A program made the position numbers and the translations under genes. A stretch of DNA of 64,000 nt from Aspidiotus rigidus. Lineage: Eukaryota > Arthropoda > Insecta > Hemiptera > Diaspididae. The stretch lies in contig JAVHKY010000028.1 in the NCBI GenBank assembly GCA_035079385.1, positions 62,001 to 126,000 of the forward strand. The letters run 5' to 3'. Shown piece after piece: positions 11,831-23,945 of the stretch; the first letter of the stretch is position 1, and every line of letters begins with the position of its first letter. Under the pieces are notes generated by a model. That model saw only the letters and a program-made list of their open reading frames with translations, was not told where the DNA came from and did no database searches.

Positions 11831-14329
11831 ATACTTACGTATCAATCTTAGAAGTAGCATGAGCCGCTTGGCTGATGTTTATTGTAAAAACTTTTGAGTG
11901 ATGTATCCTCTCGTTAAATTCTTGCTGAGACAATACGCAGAGTACTTACACGAGAATACCGAACAACTCAACAAAACAATGAATCGGTTGACGTTAATAA
12001 GAGTAGTCATCGACTCGAGCTTCTTTTTTTATTCTACATAGTTTGCTCGTTTCCTTTTTTTCCACTAAATATACGCAAACATATTCGTATTTTCGATGAA
12101 TCGGTTACCTATAAGCTAAGTTAGTATGTAAAAGAAAATTTCTAGCAGTCGTGATTAGTCGGACGTTCCTTCAACCCACATTATTCACTCTTTTGCTGCA
12201 GCTTCCTTCGCTTTTGTTTGCGCAGCAAGAGTCGGCAAAATACATTCTGATCAAACGAGGTAAGAAGCGGGATTGAAAATAAGCTAAATAAACACAGTCA
12301 ATCAAATAATCAAACCATCAATCAATCAGGCCCGTCCGATGGTGTGAGTCGATTCAAAATTCAGAACAGGTTGGGCAAGAGAGACAGCATCAGCCCAACG
12401 TGCCTCAGAATTAGAAGAGCGCTCGCTCTCCAAAGAGGAGAAGAAAAAAAATACCAAGAACACACGAACGAAGATAAACGCAGAAAAAAGCAGGCGCTCA
12501 TATATTATTTAAATGAAGTAGTTTGCGGAGCTGCGCGCTTCTCTTCCTTCTTTTTCTACTTCGATACACAATAGCGGTATATAAAGGCTATATTATGTGG
12601 GACATCTTTCCTCTGCGAGAGAAGTACACCCGAGACAAACAGGAGCAGGATTTTAGATCACGATCCGTGCATCTCAACCAACCGGTCTTACGTTAGTTAA
12701 TTCTTCCAGCCATGTCACAAGCGTACTATTGTTTCGAGTAATATTTTGCTGAATGACGTGGTTTTAACATCAACGTGGCTTTCAACCTTGAAATTCTTTT
12801 ATCTTTGACGGCTCGTTAAAAAAAAAAAACTAGCTTTCGGAATATAGTCGGAAAAATCTGAGCTACGAGGAGTATTAAGAGATGCGAAATTTTGAATCGA
12901 CGATATCCGTCACCTCTAAACGATTCGGCGCTGACTATTGTTTTAGGATGGTCATTCTAGACGGGGGAACCGCATTGATATTAAAATTTACTTTTACCGT
13001 CGAAGATCAGCGTAAAGTCATTAAAAGCCGAGTGTTATAAAGTAGATTTTAGATAGAAAAAAAAAAGAACTCGGATGCACAATGGTTTGCCCATTTTTTA
13101 CGAGCACCAAGCTCACGGATTGTAAGTATAATGCAGGAAACCTTGCTATAGGTATTAAAATACTTCAGAATGCATCCAATGAAGTTGCGAACGAACCCTA
13201 TTATTCTATCCGAGAGGAGACATACATTTGCATTAAAGTTATGCTCAATCGATTACCATATTTGTATTAACGAGTACATAATCGTGTTTTACGACCGACA
13301 ATAAGAATGTTATTTCGCCAATTGGTCAATTACGTTGCGCGATATTTTTATGATAATATTTTACAGTATTAGATAAAGTGAAAGAAAGAAAGAAAAAAAA
13401 CATAGTACTTATATTCTTAGGCAGGTCCATTTATCGTTTGATGTTGCGATTCAATTACAAATTTATAAAACTTTAGTCCGAAATCTTGTGGGACTTCAGA
13501 ATTCAAGTGGAGGAGACTTGAAATCAGCCCCCCCCCCCCTTTCCTGTCCTACCTTTTACGTTCTTCGAAGTAGCAGCATAATTTGATCAAGAGGTAGGTG
13601 AGACGTTCTTTAGATTTGAACTTCCTCTTGGACAGAAGAGTTGCCTCGGAATCATCAAAATTATAGACAAACAAAAAAACGTTGATTTTCCAAGTCCACG
13701 TTAATTCACACTAGCCCTGCGATTCGCGAAATTATGCAAGTCGTATCTCGAATCTCTCGAAGGCAGTCGACTCATCCATTTTCTTCTTATGTCAGAATTT
13801 TTTCGGAAACGCGTCCTCTATTCCCTATTGATGCTCTCATTACGTCTCGATGTTCTTTCTAGTCAACTCAATTTACGGTACACAACTGTATAATGATAAT
13901 AAATAGGGTACGATTATAGTCGCAGTCAAAAATACATGTGTACTGCAGGAGTTCGAAGAAACAAAATCTAATCCAGTTTTTGGTTACAGTAGCCCGGAAT
14001 TCTTCATCAGATACGAGGTACGTGGCACCATGTGATTAATTGAAACGTCTCGATAGAAATGGTAACCATAAACACCTGTCGTCCTATGTAAATGATGACG
14101 TCTGTATCATTTACACTACTACGATAGCAACGGCGTTAATATGAAATTACATTGTCCAGATTTTAAATACCGTACGAGTCTAACTTACGGAAGTTATGCG
14201 TTTCAAATACTCGTAATTCTGTAAATTTCATCTTGCGCGAATGAGCGCACAATTTGATGAGTTTCTTTCGTGATCTGTATTGATCGGAAGTCGCGTTTTT
14301 ATGATCGACGTGTACGTAGAAGGTCCCAG
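11831..14329. other. No supported gene
   Basis: Unique sequence holding a strong TATA motif (12,578) but no recognisable ORF downstream of it, and a short C homopolymer near 13,530. The ORFs at 12,344 and 13,082 lack domain or splice support. Confidence 0.4.
12578..12587 (+). promoter_or_regulatory. Candidate TATA box
   Basis: TATATAAAGG is an excellent TATA-box match in otherwise unremarkable sequence. A start site would fall near 12,608. The nearest downstream ATG (12,713, MSQAYYCFE then stop) would encode only nine residues before a stop unless spliced. Weak candidate for a host core promoter. Confidence 0.3.
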
Positions 14330-14650
14330 CATAAATTGACTGGAAAAAGGGCGAGTGTATGAAAATTCTCGTTGAGCTAGCCGGAAGAGAGTCAGTTTTA
14401 CTGGGAAGTCTATTTTCTGCTGTAAACTCGCAGTAAAAAGTTTACGGCAGACCGACTTCAGTCGAAGAGGGCAAGTGTACGAAAATTCTCGTCGTGCCGA
14501 CCGAAGAGAGTATCAGGCCAGTTCATTTTTGCTGTCAACTCATGGAGAAAAATCGGGAACATAACTGATTCAGATCAGAAAGCATGAAAGTTCCAAAGAT
14601 TTTCGTCGTGCTTCAAGAGAGAATATTTAGTTCAGGTACTCGGAAAATCA
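14330..14650. repeat. Degenerate tandem repeat, period about 110-120 bp
   Basis: Three copies of a module beginning near 14,349, 14,469 and 14,579 share GGGCGAGTGTATGAAAATTC-type starts and a TCGT...GAAGAGAGT block. They sit just before the 130-bp satellite, but I cannot show they derive from it. Confidence 0.5.
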
Positions 14651-14909
14651 TCTGAGAAATAGGGAGGGAAGTCTTGAAAAATCTTATTAAGGCAGAAGGA
14701 TGGGATTTTGCTAAGTTTTGGTACCCGCAAAATTTTTCCTAGATGGCCAAATGTATCTTAAAAGGAAGTAAAGGAGATCCTGGCCTCGTTAACGTACGTA
14801 CAAGAATTTTCGAAGGTACCGCAGATATCCCACAAGAAGAGATAGACGTTTGAGCCAACGGGAAATTATCTCATTTCGGAGCTCGGAATCACTCTTGTCG
14901 GACTAAAAT

Positions 14910-17900
14910 ATCGCGAAATTTTTTATTTTGAGGAAACTTTGACCGTCCTCAAGTACAGTCAACTTTGTAGGATCATTACCATATTTTTTTCTACTCAGCT
15001 CTCAATTTTGCTGAGGAATTGAGTAAAATCTTAAAGCTCACATATTTTCTATCTTGGAACAGTCTTGACCATCCGCAGCTCCATTCGCTCATTTTGGAGT
15101 CATCCAGAGTCGTTTTCCTAAAAATCAAGGAAAATTTGAAAGCTTACAAAATTTTCCATCTGGAGACGTTTCGATCTTCCTCAGGCCCATTCACCCATTT
15201 TGGACAGGGTCATTCCAAGATTCTTTTCGAACTCAGCGCTAAATTGTAGTGAGTAATTGTCAAAAATTCCAAAGCTCACGCATTTTCTCGTCTCAGAAAA
15301 AGTTTGAAACTCCTCAAGCCCATCCACTCAATTTGGAGCCTCTCAGGGTCACAAATTCAACGTCAAATTTTCCTAAGAAATCAAGAAAAAATTTGAAAGC
15401 TTACAAAATTCTCCTTCTTGGAAGAATTTTTACCCTCCTCAAATGGAGCCTCCTTCCAGGGTCGTTTCGATCTTTTTCAGATTCAGCGCTAAATCTTTCT
15501 GAGAAATTGAGAAAAGTTTTAAATCTTACGCAGGTTTTCATTCTGGGGAAATTTCTACACTTCTCAGAACCATTCACGTATCTTGGAGTCAATCAGAACA
15601 ATTTCCAAATTGTTTCCAGATTCACCGCCAAATTTTAGAGAGTAACTGAGAAAAATTCCAAGGCTCACGCACTTTCTCATCTCGGAAAAATTTTGAAACT
15701 CCTCATCCACTCAATTTAGAGCCTCTCAAAGTCACAAATTTAGCGTTAAATTTTCCTAAGAAATCAAGAAAAATTTGAAAGCTTACAAAATTCATCTTCT
15801 TGGAAGAATTTTTACCCTCCTCAAATGAAGCCTCCTTTTAGGATTGTTTCGATTGTTTTCGGATTCAGCGCTAAATCTTTCTGAGAAATTGAGAAGAGTT
15901 TTAAATCTAACGCAGATTTTCATTCTGGGGAAATTTCTACACTTCTCAGGTCCATTTACGTATCTTGGAGCCAATCAGGATAATTTGAGAATTTTTTCCA
16001 GATTTACCGCCAAATTTTAGTGAGTAATTGAGAAAAATTCCAAGGCTCACGCACTTCCTCATGTAGGAAAAACTGTGAAACTCCTCAGGCCCATCCACTC
16101 AATTTGTAGCCTCTCAGGGTCACAAATTTAGCGTCAAATTTGCCTAAGAAATCAAGAAAAAATTTGGAAGGTTACAAAATTCTTCTTCTTGGAAGAATTT
16201 CTACCCTCCTCAAATGGAGCCTCCTTCCAGGGTCGTTTCCATCTTTTTCGGATTCATCGCTAAATCTTTCTGGGAAATTGAGAAAAGTTTTAAATCTTCC
16301 CCAGATTTTCATTCTGGGGAAATTTCTACACTTCTCAGGTCTATTTACGTATCTTGGAGCCAATCAGGATAATTTCAAAATTTTTTCCAAATTCACCAAC
16401 AAATTTTAGTGAGTACTTGAGAAAAATTCCAACGCTCACGCACTTTCTCATCTCGGAAAAATTTTGAAAATCCTCAGGCCCGTCCACTCAATTTGGAGCC
16501 TCTCAGGGTCACAAATTTAGCGTTAAATTTTCCTAAGAAATCAAGAAAAAATTTGAAAGCTTAAAAAATTCTCCTTCTTCGAAGAATTTTTACCCTCCTC
16601 AAATGGATCCTGCTTCCAGGTTCGTTTCGATTGTTTTCGGATTCAGCGCTAAATTTTTCTGGGAAATTGATAAAAGTTTTAAAGCCCACGCACTTTTTCA
16701 TTCTGGTGAAATTTCGACACTTCACATGTCTATTCACGTATCATGGAGCCAATCAGGATGATTTCAAAATTTTTTCCAGATTCACCGCCAAATTTTAGTA
16801 AGTAATTGAGAAAAATTCCAAGGCTCACGCACTTTCTCATCTCGGAGAAATTCTGAAACTCCTCAGGCCCATCCACTTAATTTGGAGCCTCTCAGGGTCA
16901 CAAATTCAATGTCAAATTTTCCTAAGAAATCAAGAAAAAATTTGAAAGCTTACAAAATTCTCCTTCTTGGAAGAATTTTTACCCTCCTCAAATGGAGCCT
17001 CCTTCCAGGGTCGTTTCGATCTTTTTCAGATTCAGCGCTAAATCTTTCTGAGAAATTGAGAAAAGTTTTAAATCTCACCCAGATTTTCATTCTGGGGAAA
17101 TTTCTACACTTCTCAAGTCTATCACGTATCTTGGAGCCAATCAGGATAATTTGGAAATTTTTTCCAGATTCACCGCCAAATTTTAGAGAGTAAATGAGAA
17201 AAATTCCAAGACTCACGCACTTTCTCATCTCGGAAAAATTTTGAAACTCTTCAGGCCCGTCCACTCCAGTTGGAGCCTCTCGGGGTCACAAATTTAGCGT
17301 CAAATTTTCCTAAGAAATCAAGAAAAATTTGAAAGGTTACAAAATTCATCTTCTTGGAAGAATTTTTACCCTCCTCAAATGAAGCCTCCTTTTAGGATTG
17401 TTTCGATTGTTTTCGGATTCAGCGCTAAATCTTTCTGAGAAATTGAGAAGAGTTTTAAATCTAACGCAGATTTTCATTCTGGGGAAATTTCTACACTTCT
17501 CAGGTCTATTTACGTATCATGGAGCCAATCAGGATAATTTCAAAATTTTTTCCAGATTCACCTCCAAATTTTAGTAAGTAATTGAGAAAAATTCCAAGGC
17601 TCACGCACTTTCTCATCTCGGAGAAATTCTGAAACTCCTCAGGCCCATCCACTCAATTTGGATCCTCTCAGGGTCACAAATTTAGCGTCAAATTTTCCTG
17701 AAAAATCAAGAAAAAATTTGAAAGCTTACAAATGTTTTTCTTCTTGACAGAATTTTTACCCTCCTCAAATGGAGCCTCCTTCGAAGGTCGTTTCGATCTT
17801 TTTCTGATTCAGCGCTAAATCTTTCTGAGAAATTGAGAAAAGTTTTTAATCTTACGCAGATTTTCATTCTGGGGGAATTTCTACACTTCTCAGGTCTATT

Positions 17901-19345
17901 CACGTATCTTGGAGCCAATCAGGATAATTTCAAAATTTCTTCCAAATTCACCGCCAATTAGTGAGTAATTGAGAAAAATTCCAAGAAATTCTAAGACTCA
18001 CGCACTTTCTCGTCTCGGAAAAATTTTGAAACTCCTCAGGCCCATCCACTCAATTTGGAGCCTCTCAGGGTCACAAATTTAGCGTCAAATTTTTCTAAGA
18101 AATCAAGAAAAAATTTGAAAGCTTACAAAATTCTCCTTCTTCCGAGGAATTTTTACCCTCCTCAAATGGAGCCTCCTTCCAGGTTCGTTTCGATTGTTTT
18201 CGGATTCAGCGCTCAATTTTTCTGGGAAATTGAGAAAAGTTTTAAAGCCCACGCACTTTTTCATTCTGGTGAAATTTCGACACTTCACAGATCCATTCAC
18301 TTATCTTGGAGCACTCAGGATCATTTCAAAATTCTTTCCACATTTATCGCAAAGTTTGACTAAGAAATTGAAAGAGTTTCAAAGCTCGGGAATTTAACCT
18401 ACTTGGGGAATTTCGACCCTTCTCACCATTCACTCACGTTGAAGCCTCGTAAGGTCATTTTGACATTTTTGGGAGGTTTCGTGTTAAATTCTTCAGAGAA
18501 ATCAAGAAACATTTGAAGGCTTGCTAAATTTTTCAACTTGGAAAAATTTTGACCATCCACTTATAATGAAGCCCCCCCCCCAGGTTCATTTCAAAATTGT
18601 TTCCTCACTCGACGCTAAGTTATACTGAGAAATTGAGAAAAGCTTCGAAGCATAGGCAGTTTTCTATCATGGGCAAAATTCGACCCTTTTCACCATTCAC
18701 TCATTTTGAAGCCATGTAGGTTCATTTTGACTTTTTTTTTTTTTTTGAGATCCAGAGCTAAAGTTGACTTAAAAAATTAAGAAAAGTTTCATATACAACG
18801 CAATTTTTCTCTTTGGGAAAATTGTGACCCTCTTTGGGCCAATTAACCCATTTTGGTACTTTTCAACATTTTTTATTCATTTTTTCCGGACTCCTAGCCG
18901 AATTTCACGAAGGTATCGAGAAAAGTTTGGGAGTTTGAGTAATTTTTTACTTTGGGAAAATTTTGGACCCTTCTTGGGCCCCTGCACCAATTTTAAAGCT
19001 TCGTTGGTATTTTTCAGTACTTTTTTCAAAGGTTAGGATTTTTTTTCAAAGTCAGCACTAAATTTTTACTTTAGAATCAAGAAAAATTCTGAAGATTTTG
19101 CGATTTTTCATTTGTCGGAAATGTTGACGCTCTCCAAGCCCGTGCATCTATTTTACAGCTTTCCGAGGTCATTTCAGTATATATTTCGGACTCGGAGCTA
19201 ACTTTTACTTCGAAGATTGAGCAATTTTACATTTTGGAGAAATTTTTACCCCCTTTCGACGCATTAACAGTCTCAGAAATTTTTATCCGTTTTTTGGGGG
19301 CTCAGAACAAAATTTCACTAGAAAATGAAAAGATAATAAAGGATA
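14910..19345. repeat. Satellite array of about 130-bp monomers
   Basis: The whole stretch is built from monomers of roughly 125-140 bases. Each has GAGAAATTGAGAAAAGTTT near its start, a CTCCTCAGGCCCATCCAC-like middle and a GATTCAGCGCTAAAT-like end. About three single diverged monomers lead in (14,910-15,250), then a homogeneous core, then seven to eight increasingly diverged monomers (18,365-19,345). Short ORFs on both strands recur with the repeat period and are by-products. It resembles pericentromeric or heterochromatic satellite organisation, but its chromosomal place is unknown. Confidence 0.85.
15250..18365. repeat. Higher-order repeat core: 8 copies of a 390-bp trimer
   Basis: Three monomer types alternate in fixed order. 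Their ends read AGCGTCAAATTTTCC (type A), CAGCGCTAAATCTTTCT (type B) and CACCGCCAAATTTTAG (type C). A-type ends fall near 15,358, 15,741, 16,130, 16,519, 16,909, 17,298, 17,686 and 18,081, a steady period of about 390. Trimer copies are far more alike than the three monomer types are to each other, which is the signature of a higher-order repeat. Confidence 0.85.
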
Positions 19346-21590
19346 ACGCCTACCTTCATGTCACAAACATAAATTCCTTGAATTGAGCCCTTCTCTTCAA
19401 AAAGGGTATAACTCGCAAAAACGTGTTTTGAGAAAATCGCATTTGAAAGTTTAGGAAGGCATTAACACGCCGAAAAAAAGTCGGATCGGGATGCGACTTT
19501 CACCAGTACCTAGCGACATACCTCTCCTTCCCTCTTCCCTACCGTCGCAGCCTCTCGTGTTTAATAGAAGAGCGCTACATCGATTCGCGCACAAGTCCAA
19601 TTACGCCGTTCTTGCAGAGACTCGCCCTTTTTGAAAAACTGGTTTCTATGTCAGTAGAAATTTCCATAAGAGATACATTGAGAATCTCAGTAAACAACGG
19701 AGGGGAGAGTGAGGAACACGATTCTGATATTTTTTCAAAACAGGCTTAAGTCGCTTTAGGAACCTCTGCGTAAAATTTTTGGCACATTTTGGTCCATAAC
19801 CCGGCTCAGAGAAGACGTCGAAACATTTGAGGTACAAATTTCGTAGATTTAAAATATAAAGTACTCGTACATTTACATCTAAGTTTCGCTAGAAAGAATT
19901 TAGCGCAAAATTCCATTCAACTGGTAACATCTTTTGGCCTCACCCTGTATATAGCTTCAAAATCGAAAGGAGACACTTTTTCAAGTCCAGCTCATTTATT
20001 GAGGTAGGTCAGTTTTTGCTGGATGGAGCACGCACCGTGGGATACCAAAATTGCCAGAAAGGGCCGCCATAGAAATTTGACACTGGCGACCGATGATTTT
20101 TCAAAAAAAAAAAACTCAGATTCTCTATTGAAGAATAGAAATGATGAAAAGAAGATGAAGAAGTTACGTAATCAAGTTGTGCATGTCTGCATTCTTCGCG
20201 CATATAATTTTAAATTTCTGTCGTCCGAAGGCTTTCTTTTCTCCTAAATCCAACTCTGTATAAAAAGGAAGATTTATAATCTTCTAGGAAGATTTTCAGC
20301 GACGTGCGAATTTTTGTACTTCAAATATGAACTAGACAGAATTTTGCAAAATTAGTATCCTCAAACTTTCCGTTGAAAAATACGGACCGAAATTTATAGG
20401 AAATTATAACTGCAAAATATCGACGTTGCACAAAAAGACTTTAGGAAAAATGCAGTAAGTACCCTTTTTCACTGACCACTTCTCATCGATTTCTATTTCT
20501 TTCGCCTCAAGATTGTTCTGTGCCATCCCAATTTTAAGGTGCTCGTTCACGATCATACTGGCACCAAAGGTTATTATTTATCGAATATTCTTCCAGATCA
20601 TCTGATTGCGATTAGGTCAAAAAATTATCTGACATTCTCTGGTTTGACGTACCTGCTCACATTCAATCTATACAAGGACAAATGACTTGAAAAATACGGA
20701 AGATGATCGGTAAAGGATTTTGGATGAAAAATCTACCGATTGTTCGATCGTTCTATGATCGGTTTACGTTAAAATAATATGGATGACGACGAATTTGCCC
20801 GGCGACGATAGAACACGAGAATTATGGACACGCAGTAATACCTACGAGTGACCGGGGAAATATTTCGTTACAGTGATTTTTCATATTTGAAAGCATCAAT
20901 GTCATCATCATATGTGTACACGAGAATGCATAATACTCTATGGTATTCGGCTAGACCTAATACACCGAGTATTACGAGACAAATAAATCGAGTGTCGTTA
21001 ACTTGTCAGAATGTTTAACATAATATTAGTATATCTATCCGCTGTTGGTGTGCTGCAACTGAGACGTCGTACGCCTATTTTTGGCCATAAACGATACAAA
21101 GTTATACAGTATTATCGTGGTGACAAACGACATTCATTTTAACGTACATACTAAATATATTCGAATGGGTTTATCTTCTCTTTACGTATATACATTTCGA
21201 AAAGGTAGCCGCATCGTACGAATATTTCAAATTGATAGAGAACGATGACTGAATGAGATAGTCCGCGACCGTAATCAAATTTTGAATCGCTATCCTCTGT
21301 GTCGGAAGTATTTCCACTATATCGTTGCTTAGAAAATTCCTCCAACGGAACGCTTTACCGTATGTCACGGTTCTGAAGTCAGGACTAACTCTCAGAATTC
21401 TCGGGGTGACTCAAGAATTCATTCAATTTCCCAATCAAAAAACTTAAGCTAATGAAGAGAGAAAATGGCACTTTGCGAGCGTAAAAGGCATTCTCAGACG
21501 TTTTAAAGGAATTTACAGGTAACAGAAGGTGCGTCGCCAAATTAAAACTTGGTTTAATTAGTACTGGAAGTTTTCAGCGTCGAGCTCCCT
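19346..21590. other. No supported gene; possible transposon remnants
   Basis: Contains AAAAAGGGTATAACTCGC near 19,400 and TGGCCTCACCCTGTATA near 19,935, which look like pieces of dispersed insect repeats, but no ends or ORFs could be defined. The rest is AT-rich unique sequence with chance ORFs. Confidence 0.35.
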
Positions 21591-21599
21591 ATTTGTTTC

Positions 21600-21790
21600 A
21601 TCGGAGGGAGGAGAGACTCCCATGTCCAACCTTTGTGACGTCATCTGTGACTTTGACCTAATTTAGGGACTAACAAAGATTTCGAGTTTCAATCAAAAAT
21701 TTGGAGCTACCAGAGGGGGGCCAACACTCAAGATACATATGGCCAGCGCCTCATTCTCGATGGTCGTTCATCTCCTCCATAGTGAATGTA
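21600..21790 (-). repeat. Relative of the 10.7-11.6 kb TGACGTCA repeat
   Basis: On the minus strand it reads CTCGAAATCTTTG, AGTCCCTAAATTAGG and ACAGATGACGTCAC in the same order as the units at 10.7-11.6 kb. This shows that the module is dispersed and occurs in both orientations. Confidence 0.5.
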
Positions 21791-22267
21791 GAACTTGGAA
21801 AATTATGCTATTAGTTGGCGAGTAGGATCTGTTCTAAAGCTAAGAAGAAAAAACAAACTAAAAAGTTCACGGTATAGCGTATAGAGCATAGAAATTCGAA
21901 AGTCGTTCTATAATAATATTCAAAACAAACGATTGAATGAAAATGAATCAACGACAATGAGCCGGGTTCTCCGATAACCCGGTAGAATAAAATTTATTAA
22001 CTTTTTATTTCTAATTAATTTGTTTTAGCGACAAAAACGATCGCGACCTTTTTCAACTAGATATATATAGAATTTCAAGGAGTATTATATTGGGAGTACG
22101 AGGAAAATCCAATGTAAAGTTTGCAACTAACTTTTCCAACTTATATTTCGAGAAGGATGGAAGTACGATGGGAACGTGAACGCGAACTCCAGCGAAAGGT
22201 AAATAATATTAGAGGCCACATAGCAACGAAGACTAGTTAAATCGGCTGGAAGTAATTACGCGCAACA

Positions 22268-22299
22268 TATATAAACTTATCAGCTTTCGCATACCATTC
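22268..22299 (+). promoter_or_regulatory. Candidate TATA plus initiator core promoter
   Basis: TATATAAA at 22,268-22,275 is followed 28 bases after its start by an initiator-like CCATTC (A at 22,296). The first downstream ATG (22,320) opens 13 codons, MCLSTISTLCVYI, then a stop. A gene would therefore need a splice within that stretch. No confirming exon is seen on this strand. Confidence 0.3.
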
Positions 22300-22601
22300 G
22301 CGGCTTTAGTTCACGAAAGATGTGCCTCAGCACAATCTCAACCTTGTGTGTATATATTTAGAAAAAAAAAGTACCGATATTGCGCTCCTATACAATCTCC
22401 ATCGAATGAAGTTGACGTGCTCTAGCTCCCTTTAGGATCTACAGTACGTGTGCACTAGGCACATGCCAGAGCGTGTGGATTAAAATACAATATGGTTGCG
22501 AAACACCACGTAAGAGGATTTACTCAGTCTTAACATAAATTAATAAGATTCCCTTGAGAAGTTCGTAAAACTCTAATTAAAGTCAAAATTTCTCACCTTA
22601 C

Positions 22602-22786
22602 CTCTTCATCTATACGTGGCAATAAATGAGCATGAAGGTTCCAGCGTACGGAGGAGAGCAGCATTACACGTTCACGCAGTAGGTGCTCACATATTGTTTC
22701 TTCAATTTTTCGATGAACAGATGGAATTTGTGCCGCTACAGGAACTGCCGGTGATCGGCGCACTGATGAGAAAGATTGTAGAGAAA
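22602..22786 (-). CDS. Candidate internal host exon, unidentified
   Basis: A strong acceptor (TTTCTTTCCTCTCCAG) precedes a 185-base segment on the minus strand that ends at GAG followed by a GTAAGG donor. One frame is open throughout (61 codons plus two leading bases). The product has a serine/proline-containing start (SLQSFSSVRRSP) and then a helical, charged part (SVHRKIEETICEHLLRERV, then HAHLLPRIDEE). Both splice signals and the amino-acid composition look genuine. I do not recognise the family. No partner exon was identified nearby; the next 600 bases upstream on this strand are tandem repeat and a PLE. Confidence 0.5.
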
Positions 22787-22980
22787 CTGGAGAGGAAAGA
22801 AACATTTTCTATGTTATTCAAAATCACAACAGAATTATCATTTTTATCTATTTAACTCCAAGTTATTGATAAAATTTTTTCCAAGTCCATGTCCTCAGCC
22901 ACCCTCATCGCGACTAATGTCAAAATTTGGTTCACATGTTGTTCAATTTTGCTCAGAAAATTTTAAATTTTGTTCACGTA

Positions 22981-23430
22981 TGTTTTCCCGGTTGATAAAT
23001 TCGAAATTTAGGGGTCTGGAAAAAGCCTCCCACCTTTGAATTCCGGGTTCAAACTAAGTCATAATTTTGTTCATATTATTTTAAATTTTATTCAGCAAAT
23101 CCTAAATTCTGTTCATCTACCGTTTTCCCACAATATACATTAGAAATTTGGGGAGACTAGAGAAATGCAGCCCGTACCCTTCTTTAAATTTCGGATCCAA
23201 ACCAATGTGATAATTTTGTTTAGCGACCATCAAATTTTGTTCACTCATCATTTTACCACTGCAGATATTGCAAATTTGTGGGGTGGAGGAATGCAGCCCC
23301 CCCATCAATGAATTTTGGATGGAAATTGGTATCATAATTTTGTTCACATTTTGTTCAGGAAAGATTGGATTTTGTTCATCCGTCATTTCCCGCTGCATAC
23401 ATTCACATTCTGAGACCCCAAAAAAAGAAA
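22981..23430. repeat. Tandem repeat, period about 135 bp, rich in TTTTGTTCA
   Basis: About three and a half diverged units begin at GTTTTCCC-type starts near 22,983, 23,123, 23,249 and 23,386. Each contains GAAATTTGGGG, a GCAGCCC-like step and one or more AATTTTGTTCA motifs (AAATTTTGTTCACATGTTG and so on). No coding role. Confidence 0.6.
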
Positions 23431-23670
23431 TTTCGATCAAAACTCATCCATAATTTTCCAGTCACTCACTTTTTATACTGTATATTTTGGGACCCACGGA
23501 CGTGGCATACCTTCCTTCTCATCTTTGAAGATTCGTAACACATATGAACAAATTTTGAACTTTTGGAGTGAACATGAACTATTGAGACAATTTCTAGAAG
23601 TATTTTCAACGCTGAGTACAATGCCCTTGTATTGAAAAAGGGTTTTTCAGTTGTACAAATCTACTTTATT

Positions 23671-23728
23671 AGTTGCTTATACAAGGGTACTTTCGGGTGT
23701 TATCCCATCATCAGTTGTGTCGCAACTG
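23671..23728 (-). ncRNA. Hammerhead ribozyme (type I) in PLE pseudo-LTR
   Basis: Reading the minus strand: stem I outer arm AGUUGC, internal loop, inner arm ACAA, core CUGAUGA, one extra U, stem II GGG / loop AUAACA / CCC, GAAA, then AGUACCC, inner arm UUGU, loop AUAA, outer arm GCAACU. Both stem I helices pair perfectly, and the CUGAUGA and GAAA boxes are canonical. Stem III would be the short self-complementary GUAC. The expected U before the cleavage base is C here, so activity may be reduced or lost. Hammerheads in PLE pseudo-LTRs are known from the literature. Confidence 0.7.
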
Positions 23729-23769
23729 GAGAACAAGGCCTTAACCATGAGTTTTTATAGTATAACACT

Positions 23770-23945
23770 GTGATCTTATTGGCTATAACAATGCTGTGTT
23801 GTGGTTGGTTCTCTTATTCTTACAATAATATGACATTGTGTTCTTATTGGCTAAAACATACTGCTTCGTGATTGGTTCATTCTATTGTTCTAAATGCTGC
23901 GTTTCTATTGGCTACCTGGATTCCTGCCGTCTCATTGGTTGGTCC
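23770..23945 (-). promoter_or_regulatory. Cluster of CCAAT-type boxes at the PLE 3' end
   Basis: On the minus strand AGCCAAT and AACCAAT (or AACCAAC) recur at least six times in about 175 bases, just at and after the end of the RT/nuclease ORF. In a repeated pseudo-LTR this segment would also lie upstream of the ORF. CCAAT-box promoter function is an inference from the motif only. Confidence 0.35.

Noticed and set aside
15019..18397. Many ORFs of 60-130 codons on both strands within the satellite
   Set aside because: They recur with the 390-bp period, share the same peptides in each unit and lack domains; they are by-products of the repeat.
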